Assembly: GCA_025350945.1 (NCBI GenBank)
Contig: JANXWW010000052.1
Coordinates: forward strand, 1-9,122
DNA from: Burkholderiales bacterium
GTDB taxonomy: Bacteria > Pseudomonadota > Gammaproteobacteria > Burkholderiales > Usitatibacteraceae
Direction: 5' to 3'
DNA length: 9,122 bases
Positions within the stretch are counted from its first letter, which is position 1; each line of letters starts with the position of its first letter. Shown piece by piece: positions 1 to 5,808 of the stretch. A program made the position numbers and the translations under genes. Below the pieces are notes generated by a model. It did no database searches, was not told the DNA's origin, and worked only from the letters and a program-made list of their open reading frames with translations.

Positions 1-318
1 GCCGTCATCAGGCTTGGGGGGCGCGTTGGATTCGGCAACCAACACATCGCCGTTGGGAAGAATATAAACCCAGCGCGGATGATCAAGATCGCTTGCGAAC
101 GCATTGACCACCGTGCCCGCCGCTGCGACTGGCTTAGCACCCACAGCCCAGCCTTGCGCTGGCGCAATATTGAGTGTGGGTATCAAGGTTTTGTTTGGCT
201 TAGGCAAGGTGGGATTGGTGCCGGTACCCGCCGAGATCGGCAGGCGCGCGAGCTCTCCACAGCCAAGTAAAGTTATGGTGAGCATCGCTGCAATCAAGTG
301 AAGCAAGATATTTTTCAT
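1..318 (-). CDS. PQQ-dependent sugar / L-sorbosone dehydrogenase-like lipoprotein, N-terminal part
   Basis: The reading frame is open from an ATG at 318 to the left edge, giving the first 106 residues. The N-terminus is a lipoprotein signal: Lys2, a hydrophobic stretch at residues 4-18, and the lipobox LLGC with the acylated Cys at residue 20. A Pro/Thr/Gly-rich linker follows (about 25-65). From residue 70 the text AFASDLDHPRWVYILPNGDV and then LVAESNAP matches the first blade of the beta-propeller of soluble PQQ glucose/sorbosone dehydrogenases (COG2133 type), where the strand pattern 'DHPRW-Y-LPNGDVLVAE' is typical. The product would be an envelope-anchored, periplasm-facing sugar or aldehyde dehydrogenase; the substrate cannot be told. 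The catalytic His and PQQ/Ca ligands lie beyond the edge. There is no good Shine-Dalgarno before this ATG; the upstream 25 bp is an A/T-rich dyad. The gene starts 47 bp after the katE stop in the same direction, so translation may depend on the upstream transcript. Confidence 0.8.
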   Translation of the reverse strand, partial: MKNILLHLIAAMLTITLLGCGELARLPISAGTGTNPTLPKPNKTLIPTLNIAPAQGWAVGAKPVAAAGTVVNAFASDLDHPRWVYILPNGDVLVAESNAPPKPDDG

Positions 319-321
319 GAT

Positions 322-345
322 GAAATTTTTGTAAACAAAATTTTT
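322..345. repeat. A/T-only imperfect dyad between katE and the lipoprotein gene
   Basis: The 47-bp gap between the katE stop and the lipoprotein start holds a near-palindrome: AATTTTTGT, a 2-bp centre, then ACAAAATTT, with one mismatch. It contains only one G and one C, so it would be a weak RNA hairpin. It could be a protein-binding site or simple A/T-rich spacer. Confidence 0.3.
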
Positions 346-365
346 AACGATTATTGATTGCATTA

Positions 366-2948
366 TTAAGTCATTTCACGTTCAAAAAATCGATGTTTTC
401 CAAGTGCCTTCATTACATTTTCAATAACCGTTTTATCAATCCTATTCAACGTTTTGGCGGCAACAGACTTTACGTTTTTTCCCTGGTTCGGCTTACTTTT
501 TTCTGGCGCCATTGGCGCAGCGAACTCCGCCAAAATAATACCAGGATCATTTTTCAGCTCTTCCAGCGTGGCGCGCATGGCAACAGCAGCAAGCAATGTC
601 GTTGCTTCACCAAGGGCGACGACAAGTTTGCAATGACGATATTGCTCTTTCACAAATTCAAGCGCGTGCTCATTCGTGCTGAGGGTTGTTTGCGCATCTG
701 CACCTGCGGGCAATACCACGGCATCCCACAGTACCGAGGCGGTCGTTTCGAACGTGACTTCAACCTCAATAGGCTTGCCATCGCCGGTAACAACGTTGCC
801 AAGTGAAGCGCCTACAAACTTGGCGACAGCACCTTGCGCAATTAACGCCGCCTTCACTTCATGAAGCGAGGCACCGTCAATGCCATTGCATACAAGTATC
901 GCGACTTGACGATTTTTCATGGTGCCATCTCCGGGTCGTGCAAACAATGATAGTGCGGGTGATGCCGTGATTTCCGGCTTGGGCGGATGTTCGAGCACAC
1001 GTGGCTGCGGCATCGGCACCGCTATCCCCAAGCCATCCGCCACGCCAGTTGCGAGCTCGTCGGCAACATTAATGAGCATTGAAACTACGCGTTCACGAAT
1101 AGCGGGCACCTGGACTTTCGTCAACTCAAACCGAAAGCCGCCAATAATGTGTTTCTTTTCCACCGCCGATTGACTATTCCAAAATAGCGTCGCCTGCGAA
1201 TAATGATCGGCAAATTTTTCTGGTTTACCGCGCACCTTGTCTTCAAACACCGGTGCAGGAAAAGTAACGAACCCTTTTATGCCCGCCTGAAACGGACAAC
1301 CACCTGCAAGCGAATTTGGCTCGTAGGCCACACGACCGCGCGGAATAGATTGGCGGTGGATACCGTCGCGCTGATTATTATGAACTGCTGACAAGGGTGC
1401 ATTAATCGGCAGTTCATGAAAATTTGGCCCGCCTAGACGACTCAATTGGGTATCGAGATAGGAATGGTGACGGCCATGCAATAAAGGATCGTTACTAAAA
1501 TCAATCCCAGGAATCACATTCGCCGTGCCAAACGCGACCTGCTCAGTTTCAGCAAAAAAATTATCGGGATTTCGATTCAACACCATTCGCCCAACCGGAA
1601 GCACTGGCACCAGCTCTTCCGGAATCAGCTTGGTGGCATCCAGTACATCAAAACTGAATTTATCCGCCTCTTCTTCGGTAAACACTTGCAGCCCCAATTC
1701 CCATTCGGGAAATGCACCGGCCTCAATCGCATCCCACAAATCGCGGCGATGAAAATCTGAATCAACACCATTTATTTTAACCGCCTCGTCCCACGTAACC
1801 GAATGAGTTCCGGCTTTCGGATTCCAGTGAAATTTGCAAAACACAGACTCACCAGCAGCATTAACGAGCCGAAACGTATGCACGCCAAATCCCTGCATCG
1901 TGCGTAGGCTGCGCGGAATGGCACGATCCGACATGACCCACAACAGCATATGGGTTGACTCTGGCATCAGCGAGACAAAATCCCAAAACGTATCGTGCGC
2001 AGAAGCGGCTTGCGGAATTTGATTATTAGGTTCGGGCTTGACGGCATGAATCAAATCAGGAAACTTCATCGCATCTTGGATAAAAAATATCGGCATGTTA
2101 TTGCCAACAATATCCCAGTTGCCCGCTTCGGTATAAAACTTGACCGCAAACCCGCGTACATCGCGCGCGAGATCCGGCGAGCCCCTCTCACCGGCCACGG
2201 TTGAAAAGCGTACGAACACGGGCGTGCGCTTGCCCGCTTCGGAAAAGGGTATAGCTTTGGTCAATTTATCCAGCGCTGCATACGATTCAAAATAGCCATG
2301 CGCCGCAGAGCCACGCGCATGTACGATGCGCTCTGGAATACGCTCGTGATCGAAATGGGTAATCTTTTCGCGCAGTATAAAATCCTCCAGCAAGGTAGGG
2401 CCACGCAGCCCTGCTTTCAGCGAATTTTGGTTGTCGCCTACCTTGATACCCATATTGGTAGTCAAGGCTTGTCCACCGGAATCGACTCTGACACTGTCGA
2501 GCGCAACATTGCTCGGGTTGTAGCCCGTTGGCGGGACACCCTGCCCCACTTTTTTAGAAATAATATCTTCGCTCAATGTGCTGGCGGTATTGAACGGCGA
2601 ACCAGTCTTAATCTGCTGGCCTTCGCTGGGTGCATGACCTGACACCAGCCCAAACTCCTTCGGCTTGAGAAGATTGGCAGGCATCGCCGCTGCCATGGAT
2701 TGCGCACCGTTTTTTTTCGCATCCTGTCGCGCACGCATTTCCTCTGACGTTGACTTTTCAGCGTGCACTAACTTTTTTTTCGCTTTTTCAGAATCAGTGC
2801 CAAGGATCACACTGAGTACATTGCTTGCACTATTTGCACTATTTGCACTATTTGCAGCTTTGGCAATTTCTTGTTTATTCGCTTTAGTCTTTATTGCGTC
2901 ACTGAGCTCGCGTTTTTCTGCGTAGGTCGGAATTCTTTGCTTGGCCAT
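366..2948 (-). CDS. katE: Large-subunit (clade 2) monofunctional catalase, HPII/KatE type
   Basis: The product is a heme catalase that converts H2O2 to water and O2 in the cytoplasm. I choose the ATG at 2948 (860 residues) because AGAGG lies 7 nt upstream; an in-frame ATG at 3014 has no such site. The order is: a Lys/Ala/Ser-rich N-terminal extension (1-155), the catalase core starting at about ALTTNMGIKVGDNQNSL (161), and a C-terminal flavodoxin/DJ-1-like domain (about 678-812) typical of large-subunit catalases. The C-terminal domain has lost the amidotransferase nucleophile (VALGEA near 777). Catalytic residues are visible: His210 in RIVHARGSAAHGYF, Asn283 in DIVGNNMP and the proximal heme ligand Tyr497 in SYLDTQLSRLGGPNF. 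Against E. coli HPII (recalled, 753 aa) these align with a constant offset of 82, matching His128, Asn201 and Tyr415. The position of HPII His392, which forms the His-Tyr crosslink, is Gly474 here. Both termini are longer than in HPII. It lies 72 bp after the hemerythrin gene on the same strand. Confidence 0.97.
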   Translation of the reverse strand: MAKQRIPTYAEKRELSDAIKTKANKQEIAKAANSANSANSASNVLSVILGTDSEKAKKKLVHAEKSTSEEMRARQDAKKNGAQSMAAAMPANLLKPKEFGLVSGHAPSEGQQIKTGSPFNTASTLSEDIISKKVGQGVPPTGYNPSNVALDSVRVDSGGQALTTNMGIKVGDNQNSLKAGLRGPTLLEDFILREKITHFDHERIPERIVHARGSAAHGYFESYAALDKLTKAIPFSEAGKRTPVFVRFSTVAGERGSPDLARDVRGFAVKFYTEAGNWDIVGNNMPIFFIQDAMKFPDLIHAVKPEPNNQIPQAASAHDTFWDFVSLMPESTHMLLWVMSDRAIPRSLRTMQGFGVHTFRLVNAAGESVFCKFHWNPKAGTHSVTWDEAVKINGVDSDFHRRDLWDAIEAGAFPEWELGLQVFTEEEADKFSFDVLDATKLIPEELVPVLPVGRMVLNRNPDNFFAETEQVAFGTANVIPGIDFSNDPLLHGRHHSYLDTQLSRLGGPNFHELPINAPLSAVHNNQRDGIHRQSIPRGRVAYEPNSLAGGCPFQAGIKGFVTFPAPVFEDKVRGKPEKFADHYSQATLFWNSQSAVEKKHIIGGFRFELTKVQVPAIRERVVSMLINVADELATGVADGLGIAVPMPQPRVLEHPPKPEITASPALSLFARPGDGTMKNRQVAILVCNGIDGASLHEVKAALIAQGAVAKFVGASLGNVVTGDGKPIEVEVTFETTASVLWDAVVLPAGADAQTTLSTNEHALEFVKEQYRHCKLVVALGEATTLLAAVAMRATLEELKNDPGIILAEFAAPMAPEKSKPNQGKNVKSVAAKTLNRIDKTVIENVMKALGKHRFFEREMT
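2830..2856 (-). repeat. 9-bp in-frame tandem repeat inside the katE N-terminal extension
   Basis: Three perfect copies of CTATTTGCA (plus strand) lie head to tail, preceded by a partial unit TTGCA at 2825-2829. On the coding strand they encode repeated Ala-Asn-Ser around residues 31-41 of the catalase. The unit length is a multiple of three, so copy-number change would lengthen or shorten the extension without a frameshift. Confidence 0.85.
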
Positions 2949-2955
2949 TACATTG

Positions 2956-2960
2956 CCTCT
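2956..2960 (-). promoter_or_regulatory. Ribosome binding site that sets the katE start
   Basis: AGAGG on the minus strand, 7 nt before the ATG at 2948. The more upstream in-frame ATG at 3014 lacks a comparable site and lies only about 7 bp from the hemerythrin stop. Confidence 0.7.
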
Positions 2961-3020
2961 TCCATTTTCGGGTTTGCGATATCGATATTCATAATGCAAA
3001 GAATGCTGGAGCAAAAAAGC

Positions 3021-3551
3021 TCACGCAGCTTTTTTTATCTTATCGGTCATCAGTTCCGCTTTACGCGCAGCAAGTTCCTGCCCAATCGCTTTCGTATCCA
3101 TTCCCGCTTCTTTCACTTTAGGAAAGAGTTCGTCCTGCTCTTCTCTCACATGATGGTCAAGATATTCGCCCAACACTTTCACCTTTGCGTCAAAGTGCAT
3201 GTCGTCAGGCTTTCCTGATTCGATTTGCGCAATCAGCTCTTTCGCACATGCATGCTCAACATCCGCCTCGTCAACCAGATCAGCGTCATCACCCAGGAAT
3301 TCGCGCGACGCCGGGTAGAATATTTCTTCTTCGATTTGCGAATGGACAGTGAGCATGTGGCAAATTTCTGAAGCAAGCGCTTTGCGTTCGGCCGCGCTTG
3401 CATTTTTAGTAACGAGTTTTTGATAACTTTTAAAGCATTTTTTGACGTCCGCGTGATCCGCCTTCAACAGTGCGATAGCGTCATGCGAAGGTTTGCGTGG
3501 CGGTGCAGCATTTTTTGAAAGTGTTGCAGTCCGGGCTTGGCTAGTTGCCAT
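3021..3551 (-). CDS. Hemerythrin HHE cation-binding domain protein
   Basis: This encodes 176 residues starting at the ATG at 3551, chosen because AGGAGA lies 7 nt upstream (3559-3564). An in-frame ATG 12 codons earlier has no such site. After a basic, Ala-rich leader (1-22) comes one HHE four-helix domain (PF01814). The expected di-iron ligands are present in order: His33 (LKADHADVKK), His70 and Glu74 (HSQIEEEIFYP), His100 (DVEHACAKEL), and His134 with Glu138 (DHHVREEQDELFP). The tail is Lys/Ala-rich. There is no signal peptide, so it should be cytoplasmic. HHE proteins bind O2, NO or iron, or take part in stress responses; the ligand cannot be predicted. Its position 72 bp upstream of katE on the same strand supports a role linked to peroxide, iron or oxygen stress. 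The gene just upstream is the 23-residue microprotein, 96 bp away. Confidence 0.93.
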   Translation of the reverse strand: MATSQARTATLSKNAAPPRKPSHDAIALLKADHADVKKCFKSYQKLVTKNASAAERKALASEICHMLTVHSQIEEEIFYPASREFLGDDADLVDEADVEHACAKELIAQIESGKPDDMHFDAKVKVLGEYLDHHVREEQDELFPKVKEAGMDTKAIGQELAARKAELMTDKIKKAA

Positions 3552-3647
3552 ATTGAAATCTCCTAAATACGTGTTGATAGCGAACACGGCTGCGTGTAAC
3601 TTTTACTACCCGCGGCTGTGTGGATGATCGGATGATGTCGTTGAGCT

Positions 3648-3719
3648 TTACGTAAAAATCGCGATCAAGATAACGATAGGAATGGGAATGCCCAACAATA
3701 AAAGCAGGATGGATCGCAT
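3648..3719 (-). CDS. 23-residue hydrophobic membrane microprotein
   Basis: This is a very short gene: ATG at 3719, TAA at 3648-3650, 23 residues. AAAGGAAA is centred at about 3728, and its AAGGA core lies 6 nt before the ATG. After Met-Arg-Ser the protein is one hydrophobic helix: five Leu, then the motif GIPIPIVILIAIF with Pro12 and Pro14, ending in Thr. I recall similar very short 'GIPIPI' peptides in other Proteobacteria, near stress-related small membrane genes; that is memory, not a search. It is probably a single-span inner-membrane peptide, perhaps partnering the multi-span membrane protein encoded 57 bp upstream. Function is unknown. Support is the ribosome site, the protein-like composition and the conserved-looking motif; the main doubt is length. 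Confidence 0.68.
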   Translation of the reverse strand: MRSILLLLLGIPIPIVILIAIFT

Positions 3720-3756
3720 TAAATTTCCTTTAATTTGATTGAAAAAATTGCCGTAC

Positions 3757-3780
3757 GAACGGGATTAGAAACGGGATTAG
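3757..3780. repeat. 12-bp direct repeat at the stop codon of the membrane-protein gene
   Basis: Two copies of a 12-bp unit (GAACGGGATTAG then AAACGGGATTAG, one mismatch) lie head to tail. The right copy contains the TAA stop of the minus-strand gene at 3777-3779. It is probably a small duplication; no role is evident. Confidence 0.6.
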
Positions 3781-4757
3781 TGCATCAATGCTGAATCACG
3801 TTGCCGTCCGCCAAGTGTTGCCGCCAACGATGCTGAAAATGCACCCACTAACAAACCTACGAATAACCACAGCGATAATTTCATCGCGGCCTTGCGTGCT
3901 GTGTCGGCGGCTTCACGGGCGGCAATCTCCTTGGCTTTAATCTGCGCCTGAACTTCGCTCACACGCTTTTCAGCATCGACAGCACTCACCCCGGTTTTCG
4001 CGGCAATGAGTTGCGAGAGGTAAGCTTTGTCAGCAGCAGGCATGTCAGTAACACCATTCGACATAATCCGCATCGCTTCATTACGAACGTTTGTATCGTT
4101 TTGATCATTGGCTGCTATAGAGCCGCCATTAGCAGCTAATGCGCGATCAGTACGGAATAGTGAATCAACAAAATAGGCGCTAATTCCACCGATCCCGCCA
4201 CTAACCAAACCGCCGTCAGGATTACCAGACTTCGCCATCGTGCCGCCTGCGATTGCCGCAGCACCTACAGCACTTGAACCCGCCTTCGCCACACCGCCAA
4301 TGAGTGATGATGCGGCCGACGCGAGCAAGGTTGCCGTCATCACCAGACCCACCGCCCACACCAAAAACCCGTGTGCGGTATCGCGGAAAAAAACTTCATC
4401 AGTGTGCAGCCCCGTCCACTTGGTGCGCAAGCGCCCTGCAAGGTAGCCGCCCATTGATGCCGCGATCACCTGCATTAAAAGTAGCCAGCCAATGCCACCC
4501 ATGCCGATGCTCGCTGCAGATGCACCGTTGCCCGCCCATGGTGAAACCGCCGCCAGGCCCAGTCCCGTGCCTAGCGATAGCAATGACAACGACAGCGCTG
4601 CCGCCACCACCGCACCCGCAATAACAGCAGGCCACGATACGCCAGATGCATTGGCTTCGGCAGATATAACACCGTTCGTTGAATTCACAAACCCGATAGA
4701 GCGATCACGTTCGGGACGGCCTAATCCATCGGCTATATTTGCTGATGCTAGTGACAT
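3777..4757 (-). CDS. Uncharacterised multi-span inner-membrane protein, small-residue rich
   Basis: This encodes 326 residues from the ATG at 4757. AAGGAGA lies 5 nt upstream (4763-4769), which favours it over an ATG 15 codons earlier. Predicted topology: a polar N-terminus (1-40), TM1 about 43-70 (VSWPAVIAGAVVAAALSLSL, then GTGLGLAAVSPW), TM2 about 85-107 (WLLLMQ, ending GGYLAGRLRTKW), a conserved-looking loop GLHTDEVFFRDTAHGF (116-131), TM3 about 131-155, a Gly/Ala-rich segment to 195, a polar and partly helical soluble part (205-290, Ala/Lys/Glu-rich), and TM4 about 293-317. I recognise the TM1-TM3 block as belonging to a family of hypothetical membrane proteins in Beta- and Alphaproteobacteria, but I know no assigned function. 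It is the first gene of the minus-strand series leading to hemerythrin and catalase. Confidence 0.85.
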   Translation of the reverse strand: MSLASANIADGLGRPERDRSIGFVNSTNGVISAEANASGVSWPAVIAGAVVAAALSLSLLSLGTGLGLAAVSPWAGNGASAASIGMGGIGWLLLMQVIAASMGGYLAGRLRTKWTGLHTDEVFFRDTAHGFLVWAVGLVMTATLLASAASSLIGGVAKAGSSAVGAAAIAGGTMAKSGNPDGGLVSGGIGGISAYFVDSLFRTDRALAANGGSIAANDQNDTNVRNEAMRIMSNGVTDMPAADKAYLSQLIAAKTGVSAVDAEKRVSEVQAQIKAKEIAAREAADTARKAAMKLSLWLFVGLLVGAFSASLAATLGGRQRDSALMH

Positions 4758-5217
4758 ATAAATCTCCTTGAGGCTGATAGCGTTTTGTTTATGAGACAGC
4801 ACATTAAATGAGCGCGTTTTTATCAGCCACCATCATTCATCGAAAATTTGAGTAGGACGTTTCCGACATCACATCACTCGTTCTTGCTGAGTAACTTTTC
4901 CTCTTGATGTCTTACACTTTTTTGCACAAAATTCGGACATAGCATGCCATGCCTGATGCCCACTATTCATTATTCGTAGTGGATGCACGAATGAAACGAC
5001 TGTCAGAAATGTGGCGTTAATTTAAGGTCACTTTTTAATCCTCATTATTGAGCAGGCGTTGCATTGCGCATAAACGCTAAGGATTTATTTGTAGACACTG
5101 TTTGCGCCAACAGCAAATGAAGGAGTAGCTGTAAAGCCTGATTTTTAACTGCGCAACCAGAAAGGTCGTGCGCAAAAAAAGCGCACATTTTTAGATGTTA
5201 TTTTTCGGAGATTGAAA
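4758..5217. other. 460-bp divergent intergenic region
   Basis: This separates the minus-strand stress series from the plus-strand EF-hand gene, so promoters for both should lie here. I see no convincing protein gene; the short frames present lack ribosome sites. A weak plus-strand promoter-like pair is TTGATG (4904-4909) and CAAAAT (4927-4932) with 17-bp spacing. A 6-bp inverted repeat CCACTA/TAGTGG spans 4960-4982. From about 5065 to 5186 the sequences TGCGC/GCGCA occur five times, ending in the competing hairpins at 5150-5192. No clear sigma-70 promoter for the minus strand stands out. Confidence 0.5.
5150..5192 (+). promoter_or_regulatory. Two mutually exclusive leader hairpins, attenuator-like
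   Basis: The second hairpin is GTGCGC (5168-5173), seven A's, GCGCAC (5181-5186), then ATTTTT (5187-5192), which resembles a short intrinsic terminator. The segment 5169-5174 (TGCGCA) can instead pair with the identical palindrome TGCGCA at 5150-5155, helped by ACC/GGT (5156-5158 with 5164-5166) around an AGAAA loop. The two folds cannot coexist. The element ends 25 bp before the ATG of the EF-hand gene, inside its probable leader. No leader peptide is visible. The stems are short (6 bp), so a DNA-binding dyad is an alternative reading. Confidence 0.4.
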
Positions 5218-5598
5218 ATGAATAAAGTTATTCGCAATTCAAAAGCTGTATTGCTGACTGTGATATGCGTGGGCGCAATTGGCGCGTCAAGCGTTAATGC
5301 ACAAACGAGCGCACAAACGAACACACAAACAAAAACCACACCTGCGGATGTTGCTGCCATGAGCGACGCGCAATATGATCGTATGTACGCAGATATGGAT
5401 ACGAACAAGGACGGGATGATTTCACGCGATGAATATATGGCTTATCAGGGCATGAACTACGACCGCATGGACGGATCGAAAAAAGGTTCATTGTCAAGAC
5501 AAGAAATGCGCGACCGTATGTTTCTACGTGAATTGAACAAGACAGATGGCAATCCGCTGGGCAATACCTCTGCCCCTGGTACAACGCAGCGTAAATAA
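5218..5598 (+). CDS. Secreted EF-hand calcium-binding protein
   Basis: This encodes 126 residues. I choose the ATG at 5218, with CGGAG ending 7 nt upstream, over an in-frame TTG two codons earlier. A Sec signal peptide covers residues 1-28: basic start (MNKVIRNSK), hydrophobic core (AVLLTVICVGAIGA), cleavage after VNA. The mature N-terminus is a Gln/Thr-rich repeat (29-42). A canonical 12-residue EF-hand loop runs Asp61 to Glu72 (DTNKDGMISRDE), with Asp61, Asn63, Asp65 and Glu72 in liganding positions and the invariant Gly66. A second loop, Asp85 to Glu96 (DGSKKGSLSRQE), keeps the frame but has Lys89 at a ligand position, so it is degenerate and may not bind Ca2+. The C-terminus is polar and unstructured-looking. 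It is probably a small periplasmic calcium-responsive protein. It stands alone, between the divergent region and a strong terminator. Confidence 0.88.
   Translation: MNKVIRNSKAVLLTVICVGAIGASSVNAQTSAQTNTQTKTTPADVAAMSDAQYDRMYADMDTNKDGMISRDEYMAYQGMNYDRMDGSKKGSLSRQEMRDRMFLRELNKTDGNPLGNTSAPGTTQRK
5300..5335 (+). repeat. 12-bp imperfect tandem repeat in the mature N-terminus of the EF-hand protein
   Basis: Three units of 12 bp lie head to tail: CACAAACGAGCG, CACAAACGAACA, CACAAACAAAAA. They encode the Gln-Thr pattern AQTSAQTNTQTKT right after the predicted signal-peptide cleavage site. The unit is in frame, so copy changes would only alter linker length. Confidence 0.75.
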
Positions 5599-5628
5599 TT
5601 CATCAATCGGCAAGTGAATAGTCAAAAT

Positions 5629-5666
5629 AAAAACACCTCGCCGCATATGGGTGGCGAGATGTTTTT
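5629..5666. terminator. Bidirectional intrinsic terminator
   Basis: A 14-nt arm AAAAACACCTCGCC (5629-5642) faces GGCGAGATGTTTTT (5653-5666) across a 10-nt loop. Pairing is perfect except one position (A/C on the plus strand, a G-U wobble on the minus strand). The G/C core is flanked by an A-run and a T-run, so it can act in both directions. It lies 31 bp after the EF-hand stop and between two convergent genes. Confidence 0.85.
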
Positions 5667-5667
5667 G

Positions 5668-5696
5668 TTGGCGCCGAGAATTATCCCCTGTAGATT
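5668..5696 (+). promoter_or_regulatory. Candidate sigma-70 promoter for a small RNA
   Basis: TTGGCG (5668-5673), 17 bp, then TAGATT (5691-5696). Each box matches 4 of 6 consensus bases and the spacing is optimal. It begins 2 bp after the bidirectional terminator and points into a structured segment with no reading frame. A start near 5703 would be expected. Such matches arise by chance in A/T-rich spacers. Confidence 0.35.
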
Positions 5697-5702
5697 AAAT
5701 TA

Positions 5703-5788
5703 AAAACTATAGCTGCTTTCAGCTCGCTAGATGCCCTGTTGATGAGCATCTCTCGACGGAGAGACCCGGATGGGTGCAGCCATTTTTA
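5703..5788 (+). ncRNA. Candidate small structured RNA (or 3' UTR structure of the opposing gene)
   Basis: The noncoding segment is densely self-complementary. The hairpins in order are AGCTG/CAGCT (5711-5715 with 5720-5724), AGATGC/GCATCT (5729-5734 with 5746-5751), TCTC/GAGA around GACG (5751-5762), and ACCC/GGGT around GGAT (5764-5775). These are followed at once by GCAGC (5776-5780) and CATTTTTA. GCAGC can pair with GCTGC (5712-5716), closing the whole as a multi-branched fold and displacing the first hairpin. A promoter-like pair lies upstream and a T-run ends it, giving about 85 nt. On the opposite strand the first hairpin is followed by ATAGTTTTT, so it may instead be the terminator of the minus-strand gene ending at 5809. 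I do not recognise it as a known riboswitch or ribozyme; a hammerhead was considered and excluded. Confidence 0.35.
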
Positions 5789-5808
5789 CTTGTAACGCCT
5801 CGCTAAGA

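Noticed and set aside
354..806. 150-residue plus-strand open frame opposite the 3' end of katE
   Set aside because: It lies antisense inside a clearly identified catalase gene and has no ribosome site or recognisable domain; many similar shadows run along katE and the Gcr-family gene.
2665..2925. 86-residue plus-strand frame with repeated Leu-Phe-Ala
   Set aside because: It is the reverse complement of the 9-bp repeat and Lys-rich extension of katE, not an independent gene.
4949..5020. 23-codon plus-strand frame in the divergent spacer, just after a weak promoter-like pair
   Set aside because: There is no ribosome site and no recognisable composition; chance occurrence is likely.
5145..5408. 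87-residue minus-strand frame opposite the EF-hand gene
   Set aside because: It is antisense to a gene with a signal peptide, EF-hand loop and ribosome site; its repetitive Val/Cys/Ala text is the complement of the 12-bp repeats.
5735..5775. Hammerhead ribozyme, suggested by TTGATGAG followed by a stem
   Set aside because: The conserved CUGAUGA core is altered and the GAAA strand is absent on either side.
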